Assembly: GCF_013267835.1 (NCBI RefSeq)
Contig: NZ_CP053939.1
Span: forward strand, 744,001 to 808,000
DNA from: Neisseria mucosa
GTDB taxonomy: Bacteria; Pseudomonadota; Gammaproteobacteria; Burkholderiales; Neisseriaceae
Direction: 5' to 3'
DNA length: 64,000 bases
Part shown: positions 17,287 through 25,633 of the stretch, in pieces
Numbering within the stretch: the first letter of the stretch is position 1
Layout of the letters: every line of letters begins with the position of its first letter
The notes under the pieces: model-generated
Database searches by the model: none
What the model was told of the DNA's origin: nothing
Seen by the model: the letters and a program-made list of their open reading frames with translations, nothing else
Translations under genes and position numbers: made by a program

Positions 17287-18174
17287 ATGAAACTCATTAA
17301 AACCGTTGTGGTATTGAGTGTTGCATTTGCCGCTTCTTCTGTGTTTGCACTGCCTAAAGGTTTTCAAGCCAACCCGACGGGAGCGTCGACCAATTCAATT
17401 CAGGCTGAAGGGGTAAAACATATCGGCATTACTCTTGAAACGAAGGCGATCATAAAGGTAAAGCTGCAATTTTTGTCAGTGATACCAAGGCTGTTCCATC
17501 AAATCCCAAGAAAGGACTTGCCAATAACAAGCCCGTCTCTTTTGCCAAAATCGATGAAACGGCAAATAAATTCTTTGTCAAAACTTTTGCCCACAGCATT
17601 TTGGGTAAAGACAAAAACGGCGTTACGGTCGCGAATCTGTACCGTATGAAAGGTATTGTTTGAGACAATATTCCAAGAATGCCCGACCATTCCCATTTAG
17701 GCCGTTTATCTTATTCCAAAGTCGGTAATATGGATGTTTACTTCGGCGACTGGTCTGCCGTTCCTTCCGGTGCGGCTGTCGGTACAAAAGGTACGAATTA
17801 CACCGCCTTCTACAGCGGCACGGGTCGAACCCACCAATCTGCCGACTACGGGTACTGCCACTTATACGGTCAAAGGTATCAACCAATACCACGCGCAAAA
17901 TTCTACCGTCTTGAACGGTACGCTGACAGCCGACTTTAGCAGCAATAAACTAAGCGGCAGTTTGAAAAACTCCGGTTTGACTATTGCCATTAACAATGCC
18001 GCTATCAAAACGGCTGAGGCTTCATTCTCAGGCAATGCTACGGCAAACGGAACAGCAGGTGCAACGCACGGCCACTTCTTCGGCAACCAAGGCGCAGTAA
18101 TTGCGGGTGTGGCTGAGTTTGGTCGAAACCATGCCTATAACACTGCCTTTGGCGGTACGAAAACCGGCAAATAA
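17287..18174 (+). pseudogene. Broken hemophilin-like secreted heme-binding protein (Slam substrate)
   Basis: A good ribosome site (GGAG, 17276-17279) and signal peptide (…VAFAASSVFA) open the gene. Frame 1 runs to about 17440. The protein-like sequence continues in another frame (EGDHKGKAAIFVSDTK… to LYRMKGIV) to an in-frame TGA at 17661-17663, reads on after it (HSHLGRLSYSKVGNMDVYFGDW), then shifts again near 17822 to TATYTVKGINQYHAQNSTVL and the C-terminal barrel. That C-terminal part (ATHGHFFGNQGAVIAGVAEF) has the TbpB-like beta-barrel ending seen in Slam-exported proteins. At least two frameshifts and one stop break it. The intact protein would be about 290 residues, as in hemophilins. 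The gene sits between its receptor and its Slam exporter. Confidence 0.8.
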
Positions 18175-18524
18175 TGAATCATAATGCGATAAGGCGGACG
18201 GTTTTTGTCGTTTCCCATTCCGTCCGTCTATAAAACACAAATCATCCGACACAAAAACACAAATCATCCGACACACAATGCACATCGTACAGGGCCGTTC
18301 GGAAATATCGGGCTTCGCAATGCGTTTAAGCCGGTATTTTCCGAACGGCCCGTGAGTTTGAAGGCGTGCTGTTTCGATGGGCTTGAGAAGCTCATTTTCA
18401 GACGACCCGGCAGGTGCTTTCATTCAAATAAACAATGCTCTTGCCCGGTAAAGATGAAATGTCAGCTTTTCTTTGAAAAGGTCGTCTGAAAAACAAAGCC
18501 GTCCGACACACAGGAAAGAATTTT

Positions 18525-19694
18525 ATGAAACGCCTTTTGCTCCTTCCTTTTTTTATCAGCCTGCTGCCCTACGCGTTTGCCGACGACAGGGAAGACCGCT
18601 TCATGCAGCTCAAACTACGCCGCGCGCAGCAGGAAAGGAACGAAGCGGACAATACGGCGATTGAGTTCGGCGCGGGAGAAATGCAGGACGGCGAAGATTT
18701 GGCGTTGTCGCTGATGAAGGTGGTCAACGCGCAAAACGAAGAGGGAACGGCTCGGCTGTTGGACATTTACCGCCGTCAGGATGTTTACGATCCCGATATA
18801 GTGCTGTTTGCCGAGGCCAATCAGGCGGTGTTCCGCGACGATTTGAAGGCCGCGCTGGCGAAATACCGTGAGCTTTACCGCCAAAATCCCGAATTTCTGC
18901 GCGGCCGCCTGGATTTGGCGCGGCTGCTGTTTATAGACAAACAAAACAAAGAATCGGCGGCATTGTTCGACGGCATCGATATTCCCGAAGTGCCCGCCGT
19001 CAATGAGAAAATCAAAGTGTTTGCCGACGCTTTGAAGAAACGCGATGCGTGGAGCGGCTCGGTTTCGTTCGGCGCGGGTTACGACACCAACTTAAACCAG
19101 TCGTCGGGCACGACGGTTGTCCGCAATCAGACAAGCTGCGGTTTCGATTCGAACGGGCAGCCGATTCTGGACGATGCCGAAATGCTGTCCTGCCGCAACG
19201 AACAGCTTGACGCCTACGCGCCAAGCCTCACTGGGCGTGCAGCTCGACCACAAATACGACCGCTACCGCGGCGAATTAAAACATTTCAACGGCCCGCAGA
19301 CGCTTCTGTTCACCACCGCCATCTACGCCCTGCCGAAAGACTGGCTGATATTCGGCGGCTACGACTATCTACGCAAAAACAGCCGCGAAAAAGTGGATTC
19401 CTACCGTCGACACGGCCTGCGCGCGGGTGTCAACAAACGTTTTGAATACGGTATCGACGCCACCTTTCAGGCAATCTGGCGCAAAACAGCCTATCAGGAC
19501 TACCATGCCTGGCTGGGGAAACCCGCCGCCGTGATTTCGAACGCACCTACCAGTTAGACATCAAATTCGACCGCCCTTTTCTCCGCGGCTTCGTACCCAT
19601 CCTTACCGTAAAACACACTGACAACAAAAGCTCGTCCTGGCTAAATCGTTATAAACGGAATGAATTTCTAATTAAAATAGAACATAGGTTTTGA
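18525..19694 (+). pseudogene. Broken Slam (surface lipoprotein assembly modulator, DUF560)
   Basis: The N-terminal half is intact: signal peptide (LLPYAFA), then TPR-like repeats (LFAEANQAVFRDDLKAALAKYRELYRQNPEFLRGRLDLARLLF) and the first barrel strand (SGSVSFGAGYDTNLNQSSG). Near 19218 the sequence jumps frame and lands far downstream in the barrel (LGVQLDHKYDRYRGELK), so roughly 100 barrel residues appear deleted. A second shift near 19515 returns to the first frame and reads to NEFLIKIEHRF and TGA at 19692-19694. Intact Slams are about 480-500 residues. Slam is an outer-membrane barrel that moves its partner protein to the surface, so export of the neighbouring hemophore is presumably lost. 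Confidence 0.85.
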
Positions 19695-19809
19695 AATTAA
19701 AGGTCAGCCAGATTATATCTTGTAAGATTATTATTTTATATTCATAATGTGATTAACTCGCAAATTTCTTATAGTTTAACTTATCAACTTGCCAAAAAAT
19801 TTGCAAAAT

Positions 19810-19843
19810 AGGCCGTCTGGACTTAATGTTTCAGACGGCCTTT
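19810..19843. terminator. DUS-pair terminator after the Slam pseudogene
   Basis: AGGCCGTCTGG (last base deviates) pairs with TTTCAGACGGCCT across a 10-nt loop, followed by TTTG. Confidence 0.7.
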
Positions 19844-19894
19844 GCAGTATAGATTAGCTATCCCCTACGCTTTCTTGTTTCACAAGAGTTTGAT

Positions 19895-20137
19895 GGTACT
19901 TGGTATTCTTATACCTCCCCCTATTCCACTACTCAATAAGTTAGGTAGTAGAGGTAAGGTAAAATTAAGTGGCCAAATTTCTCTTAAAACATATTGATTT
20001 GATACTAAAAATTGGAGTACTATGAGCACACTCTCTAGAGTATCATTAATTCTTATTTGACATATAGGAACAAAACAGCGGAATTTGTAGAAGAATAGGG
20101 AAAAGGAAATTAATTTATATTATGTTAAATTAATAAT
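19895..20137 (+). repeat. Dispersed AT-rich repeat, copy B
   Basis: Direct copy of the repeat family (see copies at 2167, 22340 and 25149). It contains a small inverted repeat (CTACTCAATAA…TTAGGTAGTAG), the TATACT promoter-like hexamer, TTGGAG plus micro-ORF, and the right block TTAATTTATATTATGTTAAAT. It lacks the far-right extension shared by A and C. Confidence 0.82.
20022..20060 (+). CDS. Conserved 12-residue hydrophobic micro-ORF in repeat copy B
   Basis: ATG follows GGAG at 4 nt and encodes MSTLSRVSLILI then TGA. Relative to copy C, three of the four base differences in the 12 codons are synonymous. This suggests translation, perhaps as a leader peptide (it is rich in Leu/Ile/Val) or a small membrane peptide. 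Too short for a family match. Confidence 0.4.
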   Translation: MSTLSRVSLILI

Positions 20138-20305
20138 AGTGATATTTAATCCTAACTTGCAACTCTAATTTGTATTTTTTAATTTTTTATTTCTAGTCTC
20201 TACCAAAGAATATATTTGCCGCTTTCTTATAATTCAAAAAAGCCGATTGAACTTCATCCTTCAAACGGCTTTTAATCTATACGTTAGACTATTTTCGCTT
20301 TTCCA

Positions 20306-20941
20306 TTGCCAACGGGTACGCGCCTCTTGGAGCAAGGAGAAAGAAGATGTGTGTTCCATCGCCTGCTGGTAAAATGCGCCGACTATCCCGAACTTTATAT
20401 CGATTGGCGCAGCAACGACGCCAAACTTAACGCGGTGAAAAACCAACTCGACATCGGCATCCGCATCGGCATACAGGCGGAAGATTTGATGATTGTCCGC
20501 AAAATCTGCGACACCACCGACAAAATCGTCGCCTCCCCCGCCTATCTCGCCTGCCACGGCACGCCGCAAAGCCTAGACGAATTAACCGGTCGTTTCCCCG
20601 CATCGTCGCTCATTGACGCCAACACCAACCGCCCGTGGGGCTGGCCGCTCAACGCAGAAATGCACGTTTTTCCAAAAAACATCCGTTTCATCACAGACGA
20701 CCCTGCCAACGAACTCGCCGCTGCGCTGGCAGGCTGCGTTGCCGCCTATATCCCGGAACATCTGTGCCGAACCCACCTGCAAAACGGCAAACTGGTGGAA
20801 CTCTTCCCCGAAATCCCGCGCCGCCCGTGGCAACTCTATATCTACTGCCCGCAACGCACAGTAACTTCCAGGCGCGTGTTAAAGGTGTTCGACTGGCTGA
20901 CGGAGGTGTTGCTGGAAATGTATGATAAAGAGGCTACCTAA
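20306..20941 (+). pseudogene. LysR-family regulator, C-terminal ligand-binding domain only
   Basis: About 200 residues match the LysR substrate-binding domain: YPELYIDWRSNDAKLNAVKNQLDIGIRIG, KICDTTDKIVASPAYLACHGTP and AALAGCVAAYIPEHL. The N-terminal helix-turn-helix (about 90 residues) is missing, and the first 20 codons are not LysR-like, with only a TTG available as a start. It was truncated at its 5' end by the rearrangement that placed repeat copy B upstream. It cannot bind DNA as encoded. Confidence 0.8.
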
Positions 20942-21026
20942 AAATCAAGAAGGCTCAAGCGACATTCATCGTCTGTTTCCGCTTGCCTTCAGGTCGTCTG
21001 AAAACTACATTTGGAAATTCAAACCG

Positions 21027-21473
21027 ATGAAGATAAACCCTGAAAACGGCAGCATCATCCTGCCGGACTGCAATATTATTAGTGCACGAACCACGCTTGA
21101 TGACTGGATTGCATGTTTCCCAAAATCAAGCCCGAATCATCTGCAAACGGGAATAACATTTTTCGGTTTGTCATTTACCAAGCAATCCGAACAATACACC
21201 CTTACCGCCCGGTTCGAGCAGCAGCGGCTGGAGCGCTTATCCATATTCTTCTACCCGATAGGCGAGGACAATAGCTGGGCAGCATGGTCGGAGGAGCGCG
21301 AATTGCAACGCAGAAAACAATTTGATCGATGGCTGGATAAGCAGCTGGGCGATGCCCCTTGCTCCATTGAAACATCGGCAGCAGGCAAATGCCGCCGATT
21401 TACATGGGGCAATGCGGGCGCGTATTACTACAATAAAGACGGCAGTACGATGATCGTCATCAGTTATCGCTGA
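21027..21473 (+). CDS. Hypothetical protein, 148 residues
   Basis: Not recognised. Soluble, with no signal peptide or membrane segment; it has a tryptophan- and arginine-rich middle (NSWAAWSEERELQRRKQFDRWLDKQLG) and ends in YYNKDGSTMIVISYR, which looks like a closing beta hairpin. I start at the ATG at 21027; the frame is open to 20922, but an uptake sequence lies in between. It is followed 22 bp later by another orphan gene, so the two may be co-transcribed. Small soluble pairs in plastic neisserial regions are sometimes immunity genes, but nothing here shows that. Confidence 0.65.
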   Translation: MKINPENGSIILPDCNIISARTTLDDWIACFPKSSPNHLQTGITFFGLSFTKQSEQYTLTARFEQQRLERLSIFFYPIGEDNSWAAWSEERELQRRKQFDRWLDKQLGDAPCSIETSAAGKCRRFTWGNAGAYYYNKDGSTMIVISYR

Positions 21474-21494
21474 ACGCCTTTCAAAGGATACCCC

Positions 21495-22076
21495 ATGCAC
21501 TACCGATCGCTCAACGCCGTTCTGGAACAATACAGCAGCAGCCTGCCCCACCATCCCTCCTCCCCAAACAGCCTCGCCCTGCATATCGACCGTCAAACGC
21601 AAGGCTACCTGAAACTCCATACACCCGACGGCATCAGCCTGACTTATCAGGACGAACCCGTGTTCTGGTCGTTCTTCAGCCACGATTTATACGACGCTTA
21701 CCTCATCCGCAGCTACGCCGAAAGCTGGCAGGCATACCAGCCCGTCGCAGATGGACAAGCATTCCAAGCCGTACCGTCCCAAAGGCTGTCTGAACGCCCC
21801 TACTCCGAAGCGGGTATCTTTTCAGACGACCTTCAAAACACATTCAGCCGCCCCGCCCTGCAAGCGTTCAACCAACACCATCTAGGCATTCTCCGCAACG
21901 ATACCGACCTGCGCCGCGCTATCGCCCAACTGAGGCTTTGGAAACAAAACCAAGCCGAGCCGCACACCGTGTCCGAATACGAAAACCGAAACTTGCTCGA
22001 ATGCAGCCTCACCGTCGCCCAAGCTGCATACAGGCGGAGACAGACTATCGGAGCACATTTTAATAGTGATTGTTAA
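21495..22076 (+). CDS. Hypothetical protein, 193 residues
   Basis: Not recognised. Predicted soluble and rich in aromatic residues and glutamine ([31 protein letters not shown]). No signal peptide, membrane segment or known motif was seen. AAAGGA precedes the ATG at normal distance. It lies directly after the 148-residue orphan and before repeat copy C. The composition is typically neisserial and an uptake sequence (TTTTCAGACGACCTT) lies within the frame, which argues that it has long been in this lineage. Confidence 0.65.
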   Translation: MHYRSLNAVLEQYSSSLPHHPSSPNSLALHIDRQTQGYLKLHTPDGISLTYQDEPVFWSFFSHDLYDAYLIRSYAESWQAYQPVADGQAFQAVPSQRLSERPYSEAGIFSDDLQNTFSRPALQAFNQHHLGILRNDTDLRRAIAQLRLWKQNQAEPHTVSEYENRNLLECSLTVAQAAYRRRQTIGAHFNSDC

Positions 22077-22449
22077 GGCTGATAGTGAAAACTTTTCTCC
22101 AATAAATAAAACGTCATTGACTGAAAAAGAAAAGGTTCACACATGATTAAGGAAAGATTGAAAGAAAGTAGGAGAAACGGTGTAAACTAAAATGCAGGGA
22201 TTGACAGTAGTTATAAGTGATAATAACTAATCAACAATGATCTTTGCATTTTGTGGAGAGAAAAAAGCTAGGATTAATGAAATAAGACCATCTGAACAGT
22301 TTTGAATAAGTTCAAACAAAGTTGGCACAATTCACTATCTTTACCCTACTCTATTTCGCCAGGCTACAATTAATGGTAAGGTTACAGTAAAATTAACCAG
22401 CCGAATTTCTATTAAAACCTATTGATTTTATACTAAAAATTGGAGTACT

Positions 22450-22488
22450 ATGAGCACTCTTTCTAGAGTATTATTAATTCTCATTTGA
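22450..22488 (+). CDS. Conserved 12-residue hydrophobic micro-ORF in repeat copy C
   Basis: TTGGAGTACT precedes ATG; the peptide is MSTLSRVLLILI followed by TGA. It is nearly the same peptide as in copy B (S8 there is L8 here) despite synonymous base changes. Confidence 0.4.
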   Translation: MSTLSRVLLILI

Positions 22489-22630
22489 CATATAGGAACA
22501 AAAAGCGAAATTTGTAGAAGAATAGGGAAAAGGAAAATAATTTATATTATGTTAAATTCATAATGCTAGTATTTTAGCCTGCTGAATTCTGTTTCGCTCA
22601 GTAGTACAATCACTTATAGAATCCAAGAAT

Positions 22631-22667
22631 AAAAAAGCCATCTGAAATTTATCAGATGACTTTTTCT
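22631..22667. terminator. Degenerate DUS-pair terminator of repeat copy C
   Basis: AAAAAAGCCATCTGA and TCAGATGACTTTTT form a stem whose uptake-sequence cores are mutated (GCCATCTGAA). A T run follows. Confidence 0.65.
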
Positions 22668-22706
22668 CTATTGATGCACACTAAATTCTCATTATAACGA
22701 CTAGTT

Positions 22707-22866
22707 TTACGACGGTTGTATTCCTTTTTTCATGCTACCGATGTCCCCTAACCAATTTTGAACAAATTTTTGACTGACATCTTCTATTCCACCCAAGGCA
22801 TTTGCCAATTTTAAAATAGTGGCATCATAGTCCAAGTTCGTTACCGAACCGCGCCTTGGCGTCCAT
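22707..22866 (-). pseudogene. Frameshifted small orphan frame directly after the lipase effector
   Basis: Six bases after the effector stop, an ATG opens MDAKARFGNEL and is closed early. Skipping one base in CTTGGACTATG gives DYDATILKLANALGGIEDVS and then QKFVQNWLGDIGSMKKGIQPS up to a stop at 22707, 52 codons in total. The amphipathic, well-composed sequence suggests a real but broken small gene, or the tail of a lost gene. The family is unknown. Confidence 0.4.
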
Positions 22867-22871
22867 TTCTT

Positions 22872-24197
22872 TTACGACAAGCTCATACCTCGTGTCTGGG
22901 TTTGCGCTATCTGTCTTTGTTGTTCATCATATTCAAATTGCCGTGTAGCTTGTTGAATTTGATTCAAACTTTCTACTGCTGGTATAGAGGCAGATTCATT
23001 CATATGCATTCCAACACGATTCAGATGGGGATTGAGTTCACCAATTAGATATTGATCTCCTTTCACACTGAACAGAGTGGCAGTAGTCATTCCTTGTGAT
23101 CTCCCTAAAGCAGTAAGAGCCATTACGGAATTTTGGAATTTTTCTTCATCAATAGGCAAACCGTTTTTCTCATGGTAAGCGGTCATATGCCCTTTGACAG
23201 AATCAAAAAGTTTTTGTGCCTCAGGTGGAAGAGATTGTGGGTTAAATGAAGCAACTGTCTGCATAAAATTGTACTGCTCTTCCTTATCATTCCAAGACAT
23301 TAGGTTCGGATCTCTGTCAATTTTTTCCCGGATTTTCCGGTATATTTCTCGGGTTTCGCTTACACCTTTGCCTATTTTATGTAACGTGTTGCGGTAGTCA
23401 TTAACATCATCTCTGTAATCATTTATCATTTTTTTATTACGTTCTGCCAATTCCAAAGCTGACTGATAATTGCGTTCTGAGAGTATTGAATTAATGCCTG
23501 TAAAATTACCAATGCCGTGTGCCCACCACACAGTTCCAATGGCTGCTGAAACAGTGTTCTTGGTATCTAGATGAGGTATGCCGGTACTTTCATTACTGTA
23601 TCCATTCACTCGCAGCATAATTAATTCTGGTTGTTTAGCTAGAATGACCATTTTGCCGTAATGAGGAGCTGCTGCAGATACCACGTCTGAGGCCAAGGCA
23701 TGATTGATCACTTTATCTCCACCTTTGGGAATTCCATTTAACGCTGCTGCACCATAGGCATTAAAGGTGACGCCCTCTTGCTTGAAGTGATAAGATTGAA
23801 TTTGAGCCAATGCCCCCCCGAGGGAATGACCAACTTGTGTAATGCTGGGTTGACTTTGTTCAGGATGTTTATTGTGAAATTTATCTGCTTCTTTTAGTGC
23901 TATCATAGTTAGTTTTGCTGCATCTTCTGCCTGGATATTGACCTTATGGATAATCATTTTCAGATCAACTTTGGCATCCATCGCGGATGATGTCCCCCTA
24001 TGGGCGACAACAATCTCATTGGTACGGACATCTTGATAAACTGCACCTTGGTAGTCTGTTGTCGGATTTTTGTGGACAGCTAGAACTCTATAATGATTTC
24101 CGCCAATAAGTAAGGTTTTATTAGGGGGGGTAACCACACGATCTTCATAGGAATCTTGAGCAAGGTCTGCATACTGTTGTTTACTTAGTCGAGTCAT
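22872..24197 (-). CDS. T4SS-secreted class 3 lipase effector (X-Tfe) with C-terminal secretion domain
   Basis: 441 residues. The N-terminal half is an alpha/beta-hydrolase of the lipase class 3 type: HRGTS oxyanion region, nucleophile elbow GHSLGG at 123-128 (S125), then FNAYGAAALNG. There is no signal peptide. The last ~100 residues (LTALGRSQGMTTATLFSVKGDQYLIG… ending with a glutamine-rich …SLNQIQQATRQFEYDEQQRQ) have the layout of the XVIPCD, the VirD4-binding signal of antibacterial T4SS effectors. The same Gln-rich tail ends the second effector. The gene overlaps its lipoprotein partner by 4 bp. It probably attacks phospholipids of rival bacteria after injection into their periplasm. Confidence 0.8.
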   Translation of the reverse strand: MTRLSKQQYADLAQDSYEDRVVTPPNKTLLIGGNHYRVLAVHKNPTTDYQGAVYQDVRTNEIVVAHRGTSSAMDAKVDLKMIIHKVNIQAEDAAKLTMIALKEADKFHNKHPEQSQPSITQVGHSLGGALAQIQSYHFKQEGVTFNAYGAAALNGIPKGGDKVINHALASDVVSAAAPHYGKMVILAKQPELIMLRVNGYSNESTGIPHLDTKNTVSAAIGTVWWAHGIGNFTGINSILSERNYQSALELAERNKKMINDYRDDVNDYRNTLHKIGKGVSETREIYRKIREKIDRDPNLMSWNDKEEQYNFMQTVASFNPQSLPPEAQKLFDSVKGHMTAYHEKNGLPIDEEKFQNSVMALTALGRSQGMTTATLFSVKGDQYLIGELNPHLNRVGMHMNESASIPAVESLNQIQQATRQFEYDEQQRQIAQTQTRGMSLS

Positions 24198-24862
24198 GGT
24201 TTAACTTCCTCTAGAGTAACGGTGATACTAAAAAAATCATTGTCATTATGAGGTCCCGCCCCATAGGCAGACAGGCTTTTTTCACCAAAATCCACATCAG
24301 GAGAATCTTCGCTTCCATATGGTAAACCATCTTTATTTTTATAATACGGATACCCTCGCTTCCAATAATATTTGGTCAGTGTTTTTTCTTTTTCAAGATT
24401 TTCCATTACATCGCTGATATTGAATTCAGTTTCTTCCTTATTACCTGTCGCCTTAAATGAAGCTCCAAAATTTTCAGGCTTCCATTGGCAGATACCTTCT
24501 CCGAAATAATCTTCATCCAGTACAGCATCAGCATAGAAGAGTACTTCGTATTCATCATGTCCGACCAAATTCATTTTGATTGGAATATTTTTTTCAGGAG
24601 ATGCCGTCGCACCTGCCAACCGACTAATGGTATAAGAACAATTTCTTGCTACATAACCAATATACATATCGTTTATAGGTTTCATCGGCCCCGGTGCATT
24701 ATTAATCTTAACCTTGACCCTGTATGGTTGTTTCGGCTCGGGGTTCAATTTGAAACGTGCTTCTGTTTGTTGTTGGACACTCATATTACTCCTCTCCGTA
24801 CAGGCATTTAGGCTTAAAGTTGACAATAAAGCTGCAGATAGCAGCAGGATAAAAGGTTTCAT
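24194..24862 (-). CDS. Lipoprotein immunity protein for the lipase effector (X-Tfi candidate)
   Basis: 222 residues with a lipoprotein signal: hydrophobic stretch then LSLNAC with the lipid-anchored cysteine at C21. The mature part is soluble and acidic with no family I recognise. It lies immediately upstream of the lipase effector and overlaps it (ATGA), the standard arrangement for X-T4SS effector-immunity pairs, in which a periplasm-facing lipoprotein neutralises an effector acting on lipids. Function is inferred from context and localisation. Confidence 0.7.
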   Translation of the reverse strand: MKPFILLLSAALLSTLSLNACTERSNMSVQQQTEARFKLNPEPKQPYRVKVKINNAPGPMKPINDMYIGYVARNCSYTISRLAGATASPEKNIPIKMNLVGHDEYEVLFYADAVLDEDYFGEGICQWKPENFGASFKATGNKEETEFNISDVMENLEKEKTLTKYYWKRGYPYYKNKDGLPYGSEDSPDVDFGEKSLSAYGAGPHNDNDFFSITVTLEEVKP

Positions 24863-25148
24863 CAGTAAAATCCTTATTCAATATCATGAGCAAATTAAAT
24901 ATTAATTTAAGATAACTTGATCAGGATACATTCTGTTTGATGCTTCAACGCATTTACCACATTACTCTAAATAGTGGTTATTGAATTATATTATAACAGC
25001 ATCCAGACATCTTAACTAAGATAATGCTGAAAGGTAGATAAATAGTGATTAATGGAAAGAATACTAAATAAATATTAGGATTTAGGCAACTCAAAACTTT
25101 ACTACGCCCCGTTCTATTAAGTCCCAATCAGTGATAGAGCGAGATAAA

Positions 25149-25394
25149 GGTACTTGGTCATACTAAGCTTCCTGCTCTTTACTCTATTCTACTCCTTAAC
25201 AATTAAGAAGTAGAATTACAGTAAAATTAAACAGCCTAATTTCTCTTAAAAACTATTGATTATATAATAAAATTTAAAGTACTATGCACATACTCTCAGT
25301 ATTATTAATTCTCATTTGAAAGATAGAAACAAAAAGCGGAATTAGTAGAAAAATAGGAAAAAGGAAAATAATTTATATTATGTTGAATTTATAA
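25149..25394 (+). repeat. Dispersed AT-rich repeat, copy D
   Basis: Direct copy sharing GGTACTTGGT, ACAGTAAAATTAAACAGCC, CTATTGATTATATAATAAAA, the micro-ORF block, AAAAAGCGGAATTAGTAGAA and TAATTTATATTATGTTGAAT with the other copies. The GGAG before the micro-ORF is altered (TTAAAGTACT). Confidence 0.8.
25284..25319 (+). CDS. 11-residue hydrophobic micro-ORF in repeat copy D
   Basis: Encodes MHILSVLLILI then TGA. It differs from copies B and C by an exact 3-base (one-codon, Arg) deletion plus substitutions, so the frame and the LLILI ending are kept. Its ribosome site is weaker than in B and C. Confidence 0.35.
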   Translation: MHILSVLLILI

Positions 25395-25470
25395 TTTATT
25401 TAGATGGCCTCATCAATCAAGCGATCCTACTGATCGACTCGACTGCTCATGAAATATCTGCGCTATCTTC

Positions 25471-25500
25471 AATGAAATGAAATGAAATGAAATGAAATGA
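25471..25500 (+). repeat. Pentanucleotide tandem repeat (AATGA)x6
   Basis: Six perfect AATGA units in non-coding DNA between virB11 and the lipase module. Short tandem repeats of this type change copy number by slippage in Neisseria. No start codon or promoter is obviously controlled by it. Confidence 0.9.
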
Positions 25501-25545
25501 AATTAGCAAACATAGCTCAAATGGCTTAATTGGGGAAGCTGCTTA

Positions 25546-25587
25546 TAAAAAATCCCCTAAATATTCTCAGTGATAATTTAGAGGATT
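25546..25587 (-). terminator. Rho-independent terminator of the virB11 operon
   Basis: On the minus strand AATCCTCTAAAT pairs with ATTTAGGGGATT (one mismatch) across a 13-nt loop and is followed by TTTTTT. It begins 46 bp after the virB11 stop. Confidence 0.75.
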
Positions 25588-25633
25588 CTTATAAAGGTTT
25601 TAGGTCAGAAAATATATCTTTTTAAACCCTTTA

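Larger units (their letters stand above)
19695..20305. other. AT-rich intergenic stretch with terminator and repeat copy B
   Basis: Apart from the terminator at 19810-19843 and repeat copy B with its micro-ORF, nothing gene-like was seen. A second short hairpin-like DUS remnant (AAAAAAGCCGATTGAACTTC…) lies near 20236-20272. Confidence 0.6.
22340..22667 (+). repeat. Dispersed AT-rich repeat, copy C
   Basis: The best-preserved copy on its right side: it shares with copy A the extension ending CGCTCAGTAGTACAATCACTTA and a terminator, and with B and D the micro-ORF block. It lies in direct orientation. Copies C and D bracket the lipase effector/immunity module. Confidence 0.82.
22077..22706. other. 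Gene-free stretch holding repeat copy C
   Basis: 22077-22339 is AT-rich with no recognisable feature; the rest is repeat copy C with its terminator. Confidence 0.6.
24863..25545. other. Gene-free stretch with repeat copy D and a pentanucleotide tract
   Basis: 24863-25148 is AT-rich and probably holds the promoter of the immunity/lipase pair. Then come repeat copy D and the AATGA tract. No other gene-like frame. Confidence 0.6.

Noticed and set aside
25471..25500. AATGA tract considered as a CRISPR or CRISPR-like array
   Set aside because: Units are 5 bp and contiguous with no spacers. No CRISPR array or cas gene was seen anywhere in the window.
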